From positions 411,986-475,985 of the forward strand of contig CANNDF010000004.1 of assembly GCA_947503305.1 (NCBI GenBank): a DNA stretch of 64,000 nt. Direction: 5' to 3'. Shown here piece after piece: positions 1-7,264 of this stretch (the first letter of the stretch is position 1; every line of letters begins with the position of its first letter). The notes under the pieces were generated by a model, which was not told the DNA's origin, searched no databases, and saw only the letters and a program-made list of their open reading frames with translations. Origin of the DNA: an uncultured Dokdonia sp. Lineage in GTDB: Bacteria > Bacteroidota > Bacteroidia > Flavobacteriales > Flavobacteriaceae. Position numbers and translations under genes: made by a program.

Positions 1-1
1 A

Positions 2-127
2 CAAGATTTGTGGAATATTGTTAAGTGTAAACCAAAATCGACTTTTGAAAAACTCAAATCACTTATCGGAATAAATAAAACGGAATTGGAATTGACAGAA
101 GTTGCTGAAAAAATAATTAAGGATTAG
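2..127 (+). CDS. 3' end of an unidentified gene cut by the window edge
   Basis: The reading frame is open from base 2 to a TAG at 125-127 and gives 41 C-terminal residues ending in EVAEKIIKD. The fragment is too short to assign a family. It ends 4 bp before the GTG start of the immunity-type gene, so the two are probably co-transcribed; an immunity or toxin partner is possible but cannot be shown from this piece. Confidence 0.5.
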   Translation, partial: QDLWNIVKCKPKSTFEKLKSLIGINKTELELTEVAEKIIKD

Positions 128-131
128 TAAA

Positions 132-539
132 GTGAAATCAATTGAACAATTAGAAAACGATTATTGGAAAGAACCAAAAGAATTTACTTCTGGACTTGTT
201 GCTAATTGCCATAAGTACAGAAAAATTCCAATTGATGAATTGACTATAGAGCAATTAAGATTGTTGATTTCTCAAGAAGTTGGACTTAAACACATCATTG
301 AACTTGGAATAAGCGAGTTAGATAAAAACATACTGGCAGAAGGCGATTTTTACGAAGGTGATTTACTTATGGCTATATCTAATGTTCAATCTGAATTTTG
401 GAACGAATACAAAACCGAATTTTTGACTTTTAAAAATATAGTGGAACGCAATTCGGAATTAATAAAACTAGAACTAGGTGAAAAGAAATTTGACCGAATT
501 AATACAAATATAAAAGCCAGCGTACAACAACGTGTATAG
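132..539 (+). CDS. CdiI-family contact-dependent inhibition immunity protein
   Basis: This 135-residue cytoplasmic protein starts at GTG 132. It carries the pattern I associate with the CdiI_3 immunity family: a WKEP start, then LVANCHKYRKIPIDELTIEQLRLLI-type text (an LRLLISQEVGLKHI core near residue 40) and GDFYEGDLL near residue 75. Members neutralise toxic C-terminal domains of contact-dependent inhibition proteins by direct binding. No toxin is recognisable here, so it looks like an orphan immunity gene, as is common in accessory arrays. Its stop codon lies inside the left arm of recombination-like site A. Family assignment is by recalled pattern; the partner toxin is unknown. Confidence 0.7.
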   Translation: MKSIEQLENDYWKEPKEFTSGLVANCHKYRKIPIDELTIEQLRLLISQEVGLKHIIELGISELDKNILAEGDFYEGDLLMAISNVQSEFWNEYKTEFLTFKNIVERNSELIKLELGEKKFDRINTNIKASVQQRV

Positions 540-655
540 CTCATTGCGGCTGAATTCCTTAATCGGAATTCATTGCAATTTGCTATCTTTCAGTTACGGC
601 GGAAAATCATAGCTGATTTCCCGCAACGAGCCATACACAAAATCGTTGCCACACA
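521..655 (+). repeat. Cassette-boundary palindrome, site A (attC-like)
   Basis: The left arm (522-550, GTACAACAACGTGTATAGC then TCATTGCGG) can pair with the right arm (621-654, CCGCAACGAG, CCATACAC, GTTGCC). The stem GTGTATAGCTCATTGCGG against its partner matches at 16 of 18 positions. Outer CAAC/GTTG boxes are separated from the inner GTGTA/TACAC boxes by spacers of unequal length, as in integron attC sites. The downstream gene begins right after the conserved trailing ATTTGA. Confidence 0.7.
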
Positions 656-656
656 T

Positions 657-1298
657 TTGAAAAAAACAATCTACATAACTTTAATATTCGGAATTCTGAT
701 TTCTTGCAAACATAAAGAGAAACTAGAACAAGTGGAAAATGAGCGTAGTGAGATTCGTGAATATCCAACTGACCGAGAATTTAAAATAGAAATTGGAGAA
801 TTAATCGGACTTGATACGACAGAATTGAATTTTAAACAAATAGCTAATAGAATCGGTTCTTTTCAAGAAGAAAGTTATGGACAACTGACAGTAGAATTTG
901 CAGATGAAAAAATAAAAAAGCGTTTAATTCCTTATGTTTATGACGAAGGATTAATAAAACGAAAAAATGTTTTACGAATAAAATCTGATTCAATTTTAAT
1001 CGATAATGGCTATTCGATAAACGAACTAAAACGACTATTAAAAAGACATTATTTAAACAAAGGTAAAATCCCTTATTATTCTGATTCACCAAGAAAAGCA
1101 CTCGTTGAAGTAACAATTGATACGAGTAAAAACGGAAAGGAGCTTAAAGAGGTTTTGACTAAATTAACACGGACATTTGACGAGATAAAAGAAGAAATAT
1201 ACGACACTATCGAATTGAGAGTTTTCTTTGATTACTTTAGACAGATTCCGCCACCGCCGCCACCGCCGAAAATGGAAACTGAAAATTATGGCGGATAA
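657..1298 (+). CDS. Small lipoprotein with proline-rich C-terminus, function unknown
   Basis: The best start is TTG 657, which gives MKKTIYITLIFGILISC: a lipoprotein signal with lipobox LISC and Cys17 as the lipidated residue. The frame is open further upstream, but that part lies inside site A. The 213-residue product is charged and mostly soluble after the signal, ending in a run of seven prolines and a short acidic tail. The segment around KALVEVTIDTSKNGKELKEV faintly recalls ExbD/TolR-type periplasmic domains, but this is weak. The gene sits as a single-gene cassette between sites A and B; the TTG start overlaps the site's trailing ATTTGA. Confidence 0.6.
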   Translation: MKKTIYITLIFGILISCKHKEKLEQVENERSEIREYPTDREFKIEIGELIGLDTTELNFKQIANRIGSFQEESYGQLTVEFADEKIKKRLIPYVYDEGLIKRKNVLRIKSDSILIDNGYSINELKRLLKRHYLNKGKIPYYSDSPRKALVEVTIDTSKNGKELKEVLTKLTRTFDEIKEEIYDTIELRVFFDYFRQIPPPPPPPKMETENYGG

Positions 1299-1303
1299 AA
1301 AAC

Positions 1304-1446
1304 GTGTGGCAACAATGTATATAAAAAATAGCAGTTCAGAGCTAAACCTTTAGTTTGGTTCTTTTCTGCTATCTTTGTTTTAAGCCGAAAAATGGCACAT
1401 ATAAATCTGCTACTTTTCATACACGAACACGTTGTAGCACATTTGA
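1304..1446 (+). repeat. Cassette-boundary palindrome, site B (attC-like)
   Basis: The left arm at 1304-1334 (GTGTGGCAACAATGTATATA, then AATAGCAG) pairs with the right arm at 1407-1440 (CTGCTACT, CATACACG, CGTTGTAGCAC). The right arm is followed by ATTTGA, exactly as at site A. The arms share the CAAC/GTTG outer boxes and the unequal spacers of the other sites; the loop sequence is different. Confidence 0.7.
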
Positions 1447-1507
1447 GAAAAACTAGAACAAGATCTAATCTTAAAATTTATTAGTGAAGTAAAAACAAGA
1501 TAAATCG

Positions 1508-2083
1508 ATGATTATATACAAAGGAATTTTGGAGCATATAGCTAGGTATGTTGAGCTATCAGATTCTGAAATACAAGAGTTCGTTTCCATATTAAAAACC
1601 ACCAGAGTAAAGAAAAGGCAATTTATAGTTCAACCTGGGTTTGTTTCTGAATATCGAAACTATATTATAGAAGGTGCGGTTAGGGTTTTCTATTTAGATG
1701 ACTCAGGAAAGGAACATACTGTAATTATTGCAATAGAAGATTGGTTTTTTACAGACTTTTATAGTTATCTCCACAGAACTCCTGCAGAATACTATGCTGA
1801 AGCACTTGAGGATTCTCTGATCCTACAAATGCATTACAACGATGTTGAAGAACTTTGTAATAGAATACATTCTTTATCACAATATTTTAGATTATTTACC
1901 GAAAGATCCATGGCTCATTCGTATAAGAGAACCATTTCTAATATCAGTAAAACCTCGGAAGAACGATATTGGGAGTACGTTAATAAATATCCTCAAATAG
2001 CAAACAGAGTACCTCAGTACGTCTTGGCCTCTTACTTAGGCATTTCTCCTGAATCAATAAGTAGAATTCGCTCGCGGTCATAA
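1508..2083 (+). CDS. Crp/Fnr-family transcriptional regulator
   Basis: A 191-residue cytoplasmic regulator. Residues ~10-120 form a cyclic-nucleotide-binding-type beta-roll (IIEGAVRVFYLDDSGKEHT), followed by a dimer helix and a C-terminal helix-turn-helix (YVLASYLGISPESISRIRSR). There is no cysteine cluster for an iron-sulfur centre, and the residues that bind cAMP are not obvious. It precedes an alcohol dehydrogenase gene by 190 bp, and that gap contains two perfect FNR-type dyads, so it probably controls the dehydrogenase/SnoaL pair. The effector is unknown. Confidence 0.85.
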   Translation: MIIYKGILEHIARYVELSDSEIQEFVSILKTTRVKKRQFIVQPGFVSEYRNYIIEGAVRVFYLDDSGKEHTVIIAIEDWFFTDFYSYLHRTPAEYYAEALEDSLILQMHYNDVEELCNRIHSLSQYFRLFTERSMAHSYKRTISNISKTSEERYWEYVNKYPQIANRVPQYVLASYLGISPESISRIRSRS

Positions 2084-2088
2084 AAAAA

Positions 2089-2125
2089 TTGATCTATATC
2101 AATTTTACCTCTTGACTTAGGTCAA
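2089..2125. promoter_or_regulatory. Tandem FNR/CRP-type operators
   Basis: Two dyads lie 9 bp apart: TTGATCTATATCAA at 2089-2102, which fits TTGAT-N4-ATCAA, and TTGACTTAGGTCAA at 2112-2125. They follow the Crp-type gene and precede the dehydrogenase gene. A -7-like CATATTTG lies at about 2145. The natural reading is autoregulation or control of the downstream genes by the adjacent regulator. Confidence 0.6.
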
Positions 2126-2176
2126 GCTTTTTTCTTAATCCATATCATATTTGCTTTTTCAATTATGGCGCAACTT

Positions 2177-2196
2177 TGTCATGTTAATAAGTGACA
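2177..2196. promoter_or_regulatory. Possible third dyad operator
   Basis: TGTCA at 2177-2181 and TGACA at 2192-2196 form a short inverted repeat with a 10-bp centre, 77 bp upstream of the dehydrogenase start. It resembles a degenerate CRP-type half-site pair. Support is only the symmetry and the position. Confidence 0.3.
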
Positions 2197-2272
2197 GATA
2201 CTAGTTTAGGTTTTAATAGATATGAGTTCGCTAAGCCTAATCTGTATTCCTATAAAAATTAAATAATTTATT

Positions 2273-3352
2273 ATGAAAGCAGTAGTGTATAAAGAACGAG
2301 CAAAAATTGAGGTCGTAGATATACCAAAACCAGAACTATTAAAAGATGATGATGTTATCGTGCGAATTACCCTTGCCGGTGTTTGCGGCGCAGATTTAGA
2401 ATTTACCCAAAACGGTCCAGAGATGGGGTTATTTGAAGGGATGCGAATAGGGCACGAATTTGTTGGTATTGTAGACCAAGTAGGTAAAGACATTCATTCG
2501 TTAAAAGTTGGAGATCGTGTGATCGCTTCAGCCATGTTCGTGGACGGCGATTGTTACTATTGTAAACGCGACTTACCTTCAGCATGTGATCATGGTGGGT
2601 TATTTGGTACACCGCTCTTTGCGCAACACGGAGGTGATGATATTCAAGGAGGACAAGCCGAATTCATACGTGTACCTTACGGTAACTCTTCATTATTTAA
2701 ACTTCCTGAAGGCTTGATAGGAGACGAGCATGATACAAAAGTTCTTCCATTAGGGGATAATTTTGCTACTGGTTACCACGGTGCCTTAAATGCGAATATC
2801 AAAACAGGAGAAACTGTGGTTGTGATTGGTGATGGCGCTGTGGGTTTAAGCGCTGTAATGGCAGCTACATTATTTGGTCCATCTACAATTATATTGGTAG
2901 GACGTCATGATAGTAGATTAGCACTCGCAAAAACTATAGGGGCGACACATGTTGTGAACTCTAAAAATGAAGATCCTGTAGTATTTGTAAAGTCTCTTAC
3001 GGACGGACGAGGCGCAAATTCAGTAATTGATTCTGTGGGTAATAAAACAGCAATTTCGCAAGGAATGGAAATGACTCAAGCTGGCGCGTCGATAAGTGTT
3101 CTCGGGTTTGGACACCTTTATGAGCCTGTTGATCAACCCTATTCATCTGCCTTGTTTAGAAATATAACAATTCATACTGGTGTTGTAAATGTAGCAGCGT
3201 ATATGAAAAAATTACTTCCGATAGTAGAAAGAGGTGTTATTGACCCTAGTAAAATTTTCACCGACATTTTACCACTTTCAGAGGCAGAAAAAGGCTATGA
3301 TTTGATGCGTGATCGTTCTTCTGGAACGCTTAAAGTTGCTTTGCGACCTTAA
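2273..3352 (+). CDS. Zinc-dependent medium-chain alcohol dehydrogenase
   Basis: A 359-residue MDR-family oxidoreductase. The catalytic zinc region is seen as GVCGAD near residue 38 and GHEFVG near residue 62. A cysteine-bearing structural lobe (DCYYCKRDLPSACDHG, three cysteines rather than the usual four) lies near residue 92. The Rossmann nucleotide-binding loop is VVIGDGAVGLSAV near residue 185. It should oxidise an alcohol or reduce an aldehyde with NAD(P); the substrate cannot be told. It lies downstream of the Crp-type regulator and 37 bp ahead of the SnoaL-like gene, with a likely shared transcript. Confidence 0.85.
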   Translation: MKAVVYKERAKIEVVDIPKPELLKDDDVIVRITLAGVCGADLEFTQNGPEMGLFEGMRIGHEFVGIVDQVGKDIHSLKVGDRVIASAMFVDGDCYYCKRDLPSACDHGGLFGTPLFAQHGGDDIQGGQAEFIRVPYGNSSLFKLPEGLIGDEHDTKVLPLGDNFATGYHGALNANIKTGETVVVIGDGAVGLSAVMAATLFGPSTIILVGRHDSRLALAKTIGATHVVNSKNEDPVVFVKSLTDGRGANSVIDSVGNKTAISQGMEMTQAGASISVLGFGHLYEPVDQPYSSALFRNITIHTGVVNVAAYMKKLLPIVERGVIDPSKIFTDILPLSEAEKGYDLMRDRSSGTLKVALRP

Positions 3353-3389
3353 AAGTTTAAATCAGAAATTTTAAAACAAAATAATTATC

Positions 3390-3815
3390 ATGAAAAAAAT
3401 ATTTTTCACATTAATCTTAATTACTATTTATATGACACAAGTACAAGCACAAAATAGCGATGTGCAATTGATTGAAAAAACAATCAACTATTACCTTGAT
3501 GGAATGACTTCACACAATGAAGCATCTTTTGAAAAGGCTTTCCATTCCAATGCAACCATGAAGTGGATTGAAAATGGATTTGAAGAGGTAAATGCTGTTG
3601 AGGCGCTAAGTGCGTACGTAAATGCAAATGATCCTGTTAAAACTAAGACTAGCATTATGGCTATAAATATCGCAGGAGATGCAGCCAACGTTCAGTTAGA
3701 ATTAGAATATGATACCTTTTCTTACATTGATTTTATGCATTTGCTAAAAATTGACGGCACGTGGAAAATAGTTAGTAAAACGTATTCTACAAGACCTAAA
3801 AACAATAAAAGTTAG
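3390..3815 (+). CDS. Secreted SnoaL/NTF2-like (lumazine-binding-type) protein
   Basis: The 141-residue product has a signal peptide (MKKIFFTLILITIYMTQVQAQ). A single cone-shaped NTF2-like domain follows: IEKTINYYLDGMTSHN, FHSNATMKWIE, and a final KIDGTWKIVSKTYSTRP. That ending matches the 'putative lumazine-binding' group (PF12893-like). Such domains are small hydrolases, isomerases or binding proteins, and no catalytic residues point to one role. It follows the dehydrogenase by 37 bp. Confidence 0.7.
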   Translation: MKKIFFTLILITIYMTQVQAQNSDVQLIEKTINYYLDGMTSHNEASFEKAFHSNATMKWIENGFEEVNAVEALSAYVNANDPVKTKTSIMAINIAGDAANVQLELEYDTFSYIDFMHLLKIDGTWKIVSKTYSTRPKNNKS

Positions 3816-3863
3816 CTGAAACAATCATAAACAGACCCAAGTGGAATTTTTACAGATATTATT

Positions 3864-4537
3864 ATGAATACCTATTTGCTTCCAGTTGCTGCCATTGTTA
3901 TTGGAGTTATTATTGCCTTTGTAACCAAAAAACAAAAGTCGGTAGGAACTAAACTCTTACTAGCATTCAGTGGCGCTTTTCTATTGACCTTAACACTTTT
4001 TGATTTATTACCAGAAGTGTATCATCATTTAGATGTTAAACAAACTGGTTTATTTATAATGTGCGGTATCTTATTGCAAATTACTTTAGAGTTTTTTTCA
4101 GAAGGAGTCGGACATGGTCATAGACACACACATAAAGTGAGTAAAAATTCCCTTGGGCACTATTTATAAGTCTTTGCATTCATAGTCTTTTAGAAGGAAT
4201 TCCAATCCATCATCATAATGATATGGTATATGGCATCTTAATACATAAAATCCCGATAGCCACCTTATTAACTACATTTCTATTACATTCTAATTACAGT
4301 AAACTTCAAATTTTTAGTTTTTTATTTGTGTTCACACTAATGACGCCTTTAGGCACCTTCATATCTCATAATTTCATATTGGCTACGGCATATGTAAATT
4401 ATATTAATGCTATAATTATCGGTATATTTTTACATATTGCAACAACTATTTTGTTTGAAATTAGTGAAGATCATAAGTTTAATTTATCCAAGTTGATTGT
4501 GATCTGTCTCGGTGTTTTCATTGCTAATTTGATCTAA
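3864..4537 (+). pseudogene. ZIP-family metal transporter interrupted by a frameshift
   Basis: The first frame (3864-4169) encodes three N-terminal membrane segments and a His-rich loop (GVGHGHRHTHK). A second frame, continuous from about 4163, resumes with FISLCIHSLLEGIPIHHH and further membrane segments up to 4537. HSLLEGIPI is the hallmark metal-binding helix of ZIP zinc/iron importers. Joining the frames gives about 224 residues, a normal ZIP length. One indel in about 4150-4166 accounts for the break. It is either a recent pseudogene or a sequencing error; no other damage is visible. Confidence 0.75.
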
Positions 4538-4697
4538 ATGTTCTGGATAAAATAATCAGGCCAATTATTATACTAATGATAAGATTAAATTATTATTAAA
4601 ATTAAGAGAGATAAAAAATTCACTTTTTAAAGAATGCTACGTAAAATGCAAATAAAGTTGTTCTAACTATTAACTGTAATTATGCAAAATTAAGCTA

Positions 4698-5003
4698 ATG
4701 GGATTTAAAGTGCCGAGAGATACTCCTCCAATGGAACGAGAATTAATATATCTACTTGCTGACCTTTGTGTCAAATGGGGATTTTGTATCCCTCCAGATG
4801 ACTTTGATAAAATTTCGAAAATGGAATATTATCAAGCTCAGGACTTCGCAATGGATGTTGTAGAAGCGGAAGGATTGGACGGTTATTCTGGGTGGGTAAA
4901 TAAAATAGCTCAACGCTTTAGAGTAAGGTTCGGAATGGATGAAATTGATTCTTCAACCTTTGTGGACAGAGTCAGAGGACAAAAAGAAAATTGGTCTAAT
5001 TAA
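4698..5003 (+). CDS. Unidentified 101-residue protein
   Basis: A soluble acidic protein with no signal or membrane segment. Notable stretches are MERELIYLLADLCVKWGFCIPP and YSGWVNKIAQRFRVRFG. I do not recognise the family. Its 3' end overlaps the end of the antisense XRE remnant by a few bases, and it lies in the accessory array. The coding case rests on length, an ATG start and ordinary amino-acid composition. Confidence 0.5.
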   Translation: MGFKVPRDTPPMERELIYLLADLCVKWGFCIPPDDFDKISKMEYYQAQDFAMDVVEAEGLDGYSGWVNKIAQRFRVRFGMDEIDSSTFVDRVRGQKENWSN

Positions 5004-5219
5004 TCTTGAGAAGTTCATCAATAGAAATTTCTAATCCATTCGCAATTTTCATCAAAGTAAGTAAACGTGGATTTGTTTTACCATTTTCAATCATATACTA
5101 TACAATTGAGTTCTCCCAATTCCACAATCGAAAGCAAATGACTTTTGGTCAATCTCTTTTTCTTCTCTTAATCGTTTGACTTTAGCGCCTAACTTTTGAA
5201 AATATTTTAACTCTTTCAT
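4996..5219 (-). pseudogene. XRE-family helix-turn-helix regulator, frameshifted
   Basis: Read on the minus strand from ATG 5219: MKELKYFQKLGAKVKRLREE, then DQKSFAFDCGIGRTQLY. After a shift it continues IENGKTNPRLLTLMKIANGLEISIDELLKIN and stops at 4996-4998. This is a classic small (72-residue) XRE DNA-binding domain. The shift is caused by a 5-bp tandem duplication (TATAC twice, 5094-5103); removing one copy restores one open frame reading QLYMIENGK. It is divergent from the SymE-like gene and was presumably its repressor or antitoxin. The simple duplication could be reversible. Confidence 0.75.
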
Positions 5220-5257
5220 GTTCACTATACCGAATATCTATAAATTAGTTATATATT

Positions 5258-5277
5258 TTGTTCGGAGTAACGAACAA
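5258..5277. promoter_or_regulatory. Operator-like perfect inverted repeat between XRE and SymE genes
   Basis: TTGTTCG, six bases, CGAACAA forms a perfect 7-bp dyad. It sits 38 bp upstream of the XRE start and 8 bp upstream of the SymE-like start. A position covering both divergent starts is what is expected of the autoregulatory operator of a two-gene toxin-antitoxin-type module. Confidence 0.55.
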
Positions 5278-5284
5278 TTGATTA

Positions 5285-5476
5285 ATGACCCGATTTAGAA
5301 AGCTAAAAATCTATCAAAAATACCAACCTCGAGAATGGAAATATATTACTGTTCCAGAAATTCGTCTTGAGGGAAAATGGTTGAAAGAACTCGGATTTGA
5401 AATCGGAAAAGAAATTGAAGTTAAGCAACAAAAGAATAAACTGATCATTACTCTGACTGACAAAAAAATAAAATAA
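5285..5476 (+). CDS. SymE-like toxin-type protein
   Basis: The 63-residue protein matches the SymE_toxin pattern: a basic N-terminus (MTRFRKLKIYQKYQPREWKY), then VPEIRLEGKWLKELGFEIGK, and a C-terminal strand KNKLIITL. SymE proteins have an AbrB-like fold and in E. coli are SOS-induced nucleic-acid-associated toxins silenced by an antisense RNA. Here the partner is instead a divergent XRE regulator. The module lies directly upstream of recombination-like site C, inside the cassette array. Toxicity is inferred from family only. Confidence 0.7.
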   Translation: MTRFRKLKIYQKYQPREWKYITVPEIRLEGKWLKELGFEIGKEIEVKQQKNKLIITLTDKKIK

Positions 5477-5479
5477 CTA

Positions 5480-5616
5480 CGCCCAACAAAGTGCAAAAAA
5501 ATACTATTTTTATTTCTTAATCGAAAGGTTAGTCATATTTGCTTGCTTCTGATTTTCCTTCGCAAAATCACAGCTTACAAACCCGTAGTTTCTTACACGA
5601 AACGTTGACAGTAATG
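5480..5616 (+). repeat. Cassette-boundary palindrome, site C (attC-like)
   Basis: The left arm GCCCAACAAAGTGCAA (5481-5496) pairs with the right arm TACACGAAACGTTGACAG (5594-5611). The right arm is followed by TAATGCAAG in place of the usual ATTTGA. GCCCAAC also fits the canonical integron RYYYAAC box. The following AraC gene starts 20 bp on. Confidence 0.6.
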
Positions 5617-5631
5617 CAAGAAAACTAAGTA

Positions 5632-6036
5632 ATGACATTTTACGAAAAAGAACTTAATAGAATTCGTAGCATTGTTTATTCGAACGAAGGACAAATCAAT
5701 ACTGTTATTGGAATACGAAACTATATCGAAAATAATTATGATGTAAATTTAAACTTGGACTTACTGTCTAATATTCAGTGTATTTCCAAGTACCATATGT
5801 TACGCTTGTTCAAAAAATATTATGGGCAAACCCCAAGGCAATACTTAATTGATAAACGAATTGAAAAATCTAAAGAACAACTAAAAAATGGAATATCGGT
5901 AACTGAAACCTGTTTTGCTGTTGGATTTGAAAGTTTAGGTTCTTTCAGTGCTTTATTTAAAACGAAAACAGGAAAATCACCTACAGAATTTCAAAAAGAG
6001 CAACTTTCAAGAAGGAAAATAGCAAAGGAATTCTGA
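5632..6036 (+). CDS. AraC-family DNA-binding protein, short form
   Basis: The 134-residue protein is almost only a double helix-turn-helix AraC domain: NTVIGIRNYIENNYDVNLNLDLLS, then FKKYYGQTPRQYLIDKRIEK, and VTETCFAVGFESLGSFSALFKTKTGKSPTEFQ. It lacks a large ligand domain. It precedes a VOC-family gene by 25 bp, so the two form an apparent two-gene cassette between sites C and D; regulation of its neighbour is likely. Confidence 0.8.
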   Translation: MTFYEKELNRIRSIVYSNEGQINTVIGIRNYIENNYDVNLNLDLLSNIQCISKYHMLRLFKKYYGQTPRQYLIDKRIEKSKEQLKNGISVTETCFAVGFESLGSFSALFKTKTGKSPTEFQKEQLSRRKIAKEF

Positions 6037-6061
6037 AATTTGGAGTATAAATAGAACAAAT

Positions 6062-6457
6062 ATGAAAGTAACACTAATTAGTATTCCTGTACGAGACCAA
6101 GAAAAAGCTTTAAAATTTTATACAGAAAAGTTGGGCTTCTTAAAGAAGAAGGACTTACCATTAGGCGGTGGAAATAGATGGTTAACCCTAGTTTCACCAG
6201 AGTGGCAGGATGGACCAGAGTTATTACTTGAACCAGCACCTAATCATTTCGAACCTTGTAAAGTCTTTCAAGATGCATTGATGGAAGCAGGATATCCTTA
6301 CACTCAATTTGATACTGAAAATGTTGATGCCGATTATAAACGATTAAAGGATTTAGATGTTGAATTCAGTATGAAACCAACTGAAATGGGAACAGTAAAA
6401 GTTGCTGTTTTCAATGACACCTGTGGAAATAACATTCAACTAGTAGAGGAATTGTAA
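6062..6457 (+). CDS. VOC (glyoxalase-fold) family protein
   Basis: The 131-residue protein has one vicinal-oxygen-chelate domain of two beta-alpha-beta units: IPVRDQEKALKFYTEKLGF at the start, LDVEFSMKPTEMGTVKVAVFNDTCGNNIQLVEE at the end. Family members include glyoxalases, fosfomycin/bleomycin resistance proteins and dioxygenases. The final glutamate in QLVEE fits a metal ligand. It is encoded with the short AraC regulator, a pairing common in Bacteroidota. The substrate is unknown. Confidence 0.85.
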   Translation: MKVTLISIPVRDQEKALKFYTEKLGFLKKKDLPLGGGNRWLTLVSPEWQDGPELLLEPAPNHFEPCKVFQDALMEAGYPYTQFDTENVDADYKRLKDLDVEFSMKPTEMGTVKVAVFNDTCGNNIQLVEEL

Positions 6458-6465
6458 AAAACACT

Positions 6466-6494
6466 ATTGTCAACAACGGTAACCGTTGCACAAG
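6466..6494 (+). repeat. Collapsed cassette-boundary palindrome, site D
   Basis: TTGTCAACAACGGTAAC followed at once by CGTTGCACAA puts a left-type CAACAA arm and a right-type CGTTGCA arm next to each other without the usual ~70-100 bp loop. It begins 8 bp after the VOC stop codon. It may be a site that has lost its loop, or the left arm of a site later split by the IS remnant. Confidence 0.4.
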
Positions 6495-6523
6495 CTCCTG
6501 ATCAGGAAAAAACGTTTCAATTT

Positions 6524-6547
6524 AAGCCTCTTTATGGGGCTTTTTTC
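6524..6547 (+). terminator. Probable rho-independent terminator
   Basis: AAGCC, eight bases, then GGGCTT followed by a T-run. It lies downstream of the AraC/VOC pair and just outside the transposase remnant. Confidence 0.5.
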
Positions 6548-6593
6548 TTGCCGGATCAGTATTGAAAAGTTAATATTTGATACCTTGTCAAAG

Positions 6594-7131
6594 CTAAATA
6601 CAGGTATTGAACAACACTCTTGACAAAGACCTTAAAAGCAAGTTGCCCACCTCACTTTTGGAACGTTTTTGGACAAATTTCAAGTATTTCTTTAGATTAT
6701 AAGCAATCGCTGAAAGTTGCATCAACTTATTGGTCTGCTTTATACCGATGGTGTTTATCTTGCGCATGTTCATGAACTGGGTCAAAGTGCCAAAAACAGG
6801 TTCTACCGTGCTTTGGTGTCTGCCCTTCATGAACCGGCCCTGGGGACTGCTTACCCTTTGATTGTTACGTTCTTACTCGGCTCTGTAATACGTGACACTG
6901 GACTTCTTCTCCTGTGCGCTTTTACCCAAGCAGCTTTTGCGCAGAGGGCAATCGATACAGACCATGTTTCCTGGAACTGTACTCTTTCTTCTTGGTCTTG
7001 GTTCGGCTGTCCAGAAACACTTTGGTAAAGGGGATCACCTTGCCCTGTGAACAGCGGTAATGGTCGTGTTCCTTGTTGTATACAAATCCATCGGGGCCGC
7101 CCTTGTAAGTGCCATAGGGCGGAATACAACT
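6594..7131 (-). pseudogene. IS1182-type transposase, C-terminal remnant
   Basis: Read on the minus strand: YGTYKGGPDGFVYNKEHDHYRC, then after a frameshift CIDCPLRKSCLGKSAQEKK and SVTYYRAE. An in-frame TAA stands where a tyrosine codon is expected. The sequence continues with GRFMKGRHQSTVEPVFGTLTQFM and INTIGIKQTNKLMQLSAIAYNLKKYLKF. This is the C-terminal half of an IS1182-family DDE transposase; RHQSTVEPVFG contains the last acidic catalytic residue. The N-terminal half, intact frame and clear terminal repeats are missing, so it cannot transpose. It lies between site D and an orphan right arm, site E. Confidence 0.8.
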
Positions 7132-7163
7132 ACTCATAGTCGAGACCGTTGTGCGTAATTTGA
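7132..7163 (+). repeat. Orphan right arm of a cassette-boundary palindrome, site E
   Basis: ACTCATAGTCGAGACC, GTTGTGCGTA, ATTTGA reproduces the right-arm consensus of the other sites including the trailing ATTTGA. No matching left arm lies within 200 bp upstream because the transposase remnant occupies that space. The nearest left arm is site D at 6466. Confidence 0.5.
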
Positions 7164-7264
7164 GAAAAAATATTACTAACATTGAATATGATTATTTTTT
7201 TAAGAAAGAACTAGAGATTTGTTTCCGAAAAAGGATTCAAAGAAAACACTTAAAATCAATCAGA

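Noticed and set aside
1245..1275. Run of CCG/CCA codons in the first lipoprotein gene as a possible microsatellite
   Set aside because: It encodes a short polyproline stretch in frame at the C-terminus and is too short and mixed for a convincing slippage tract.
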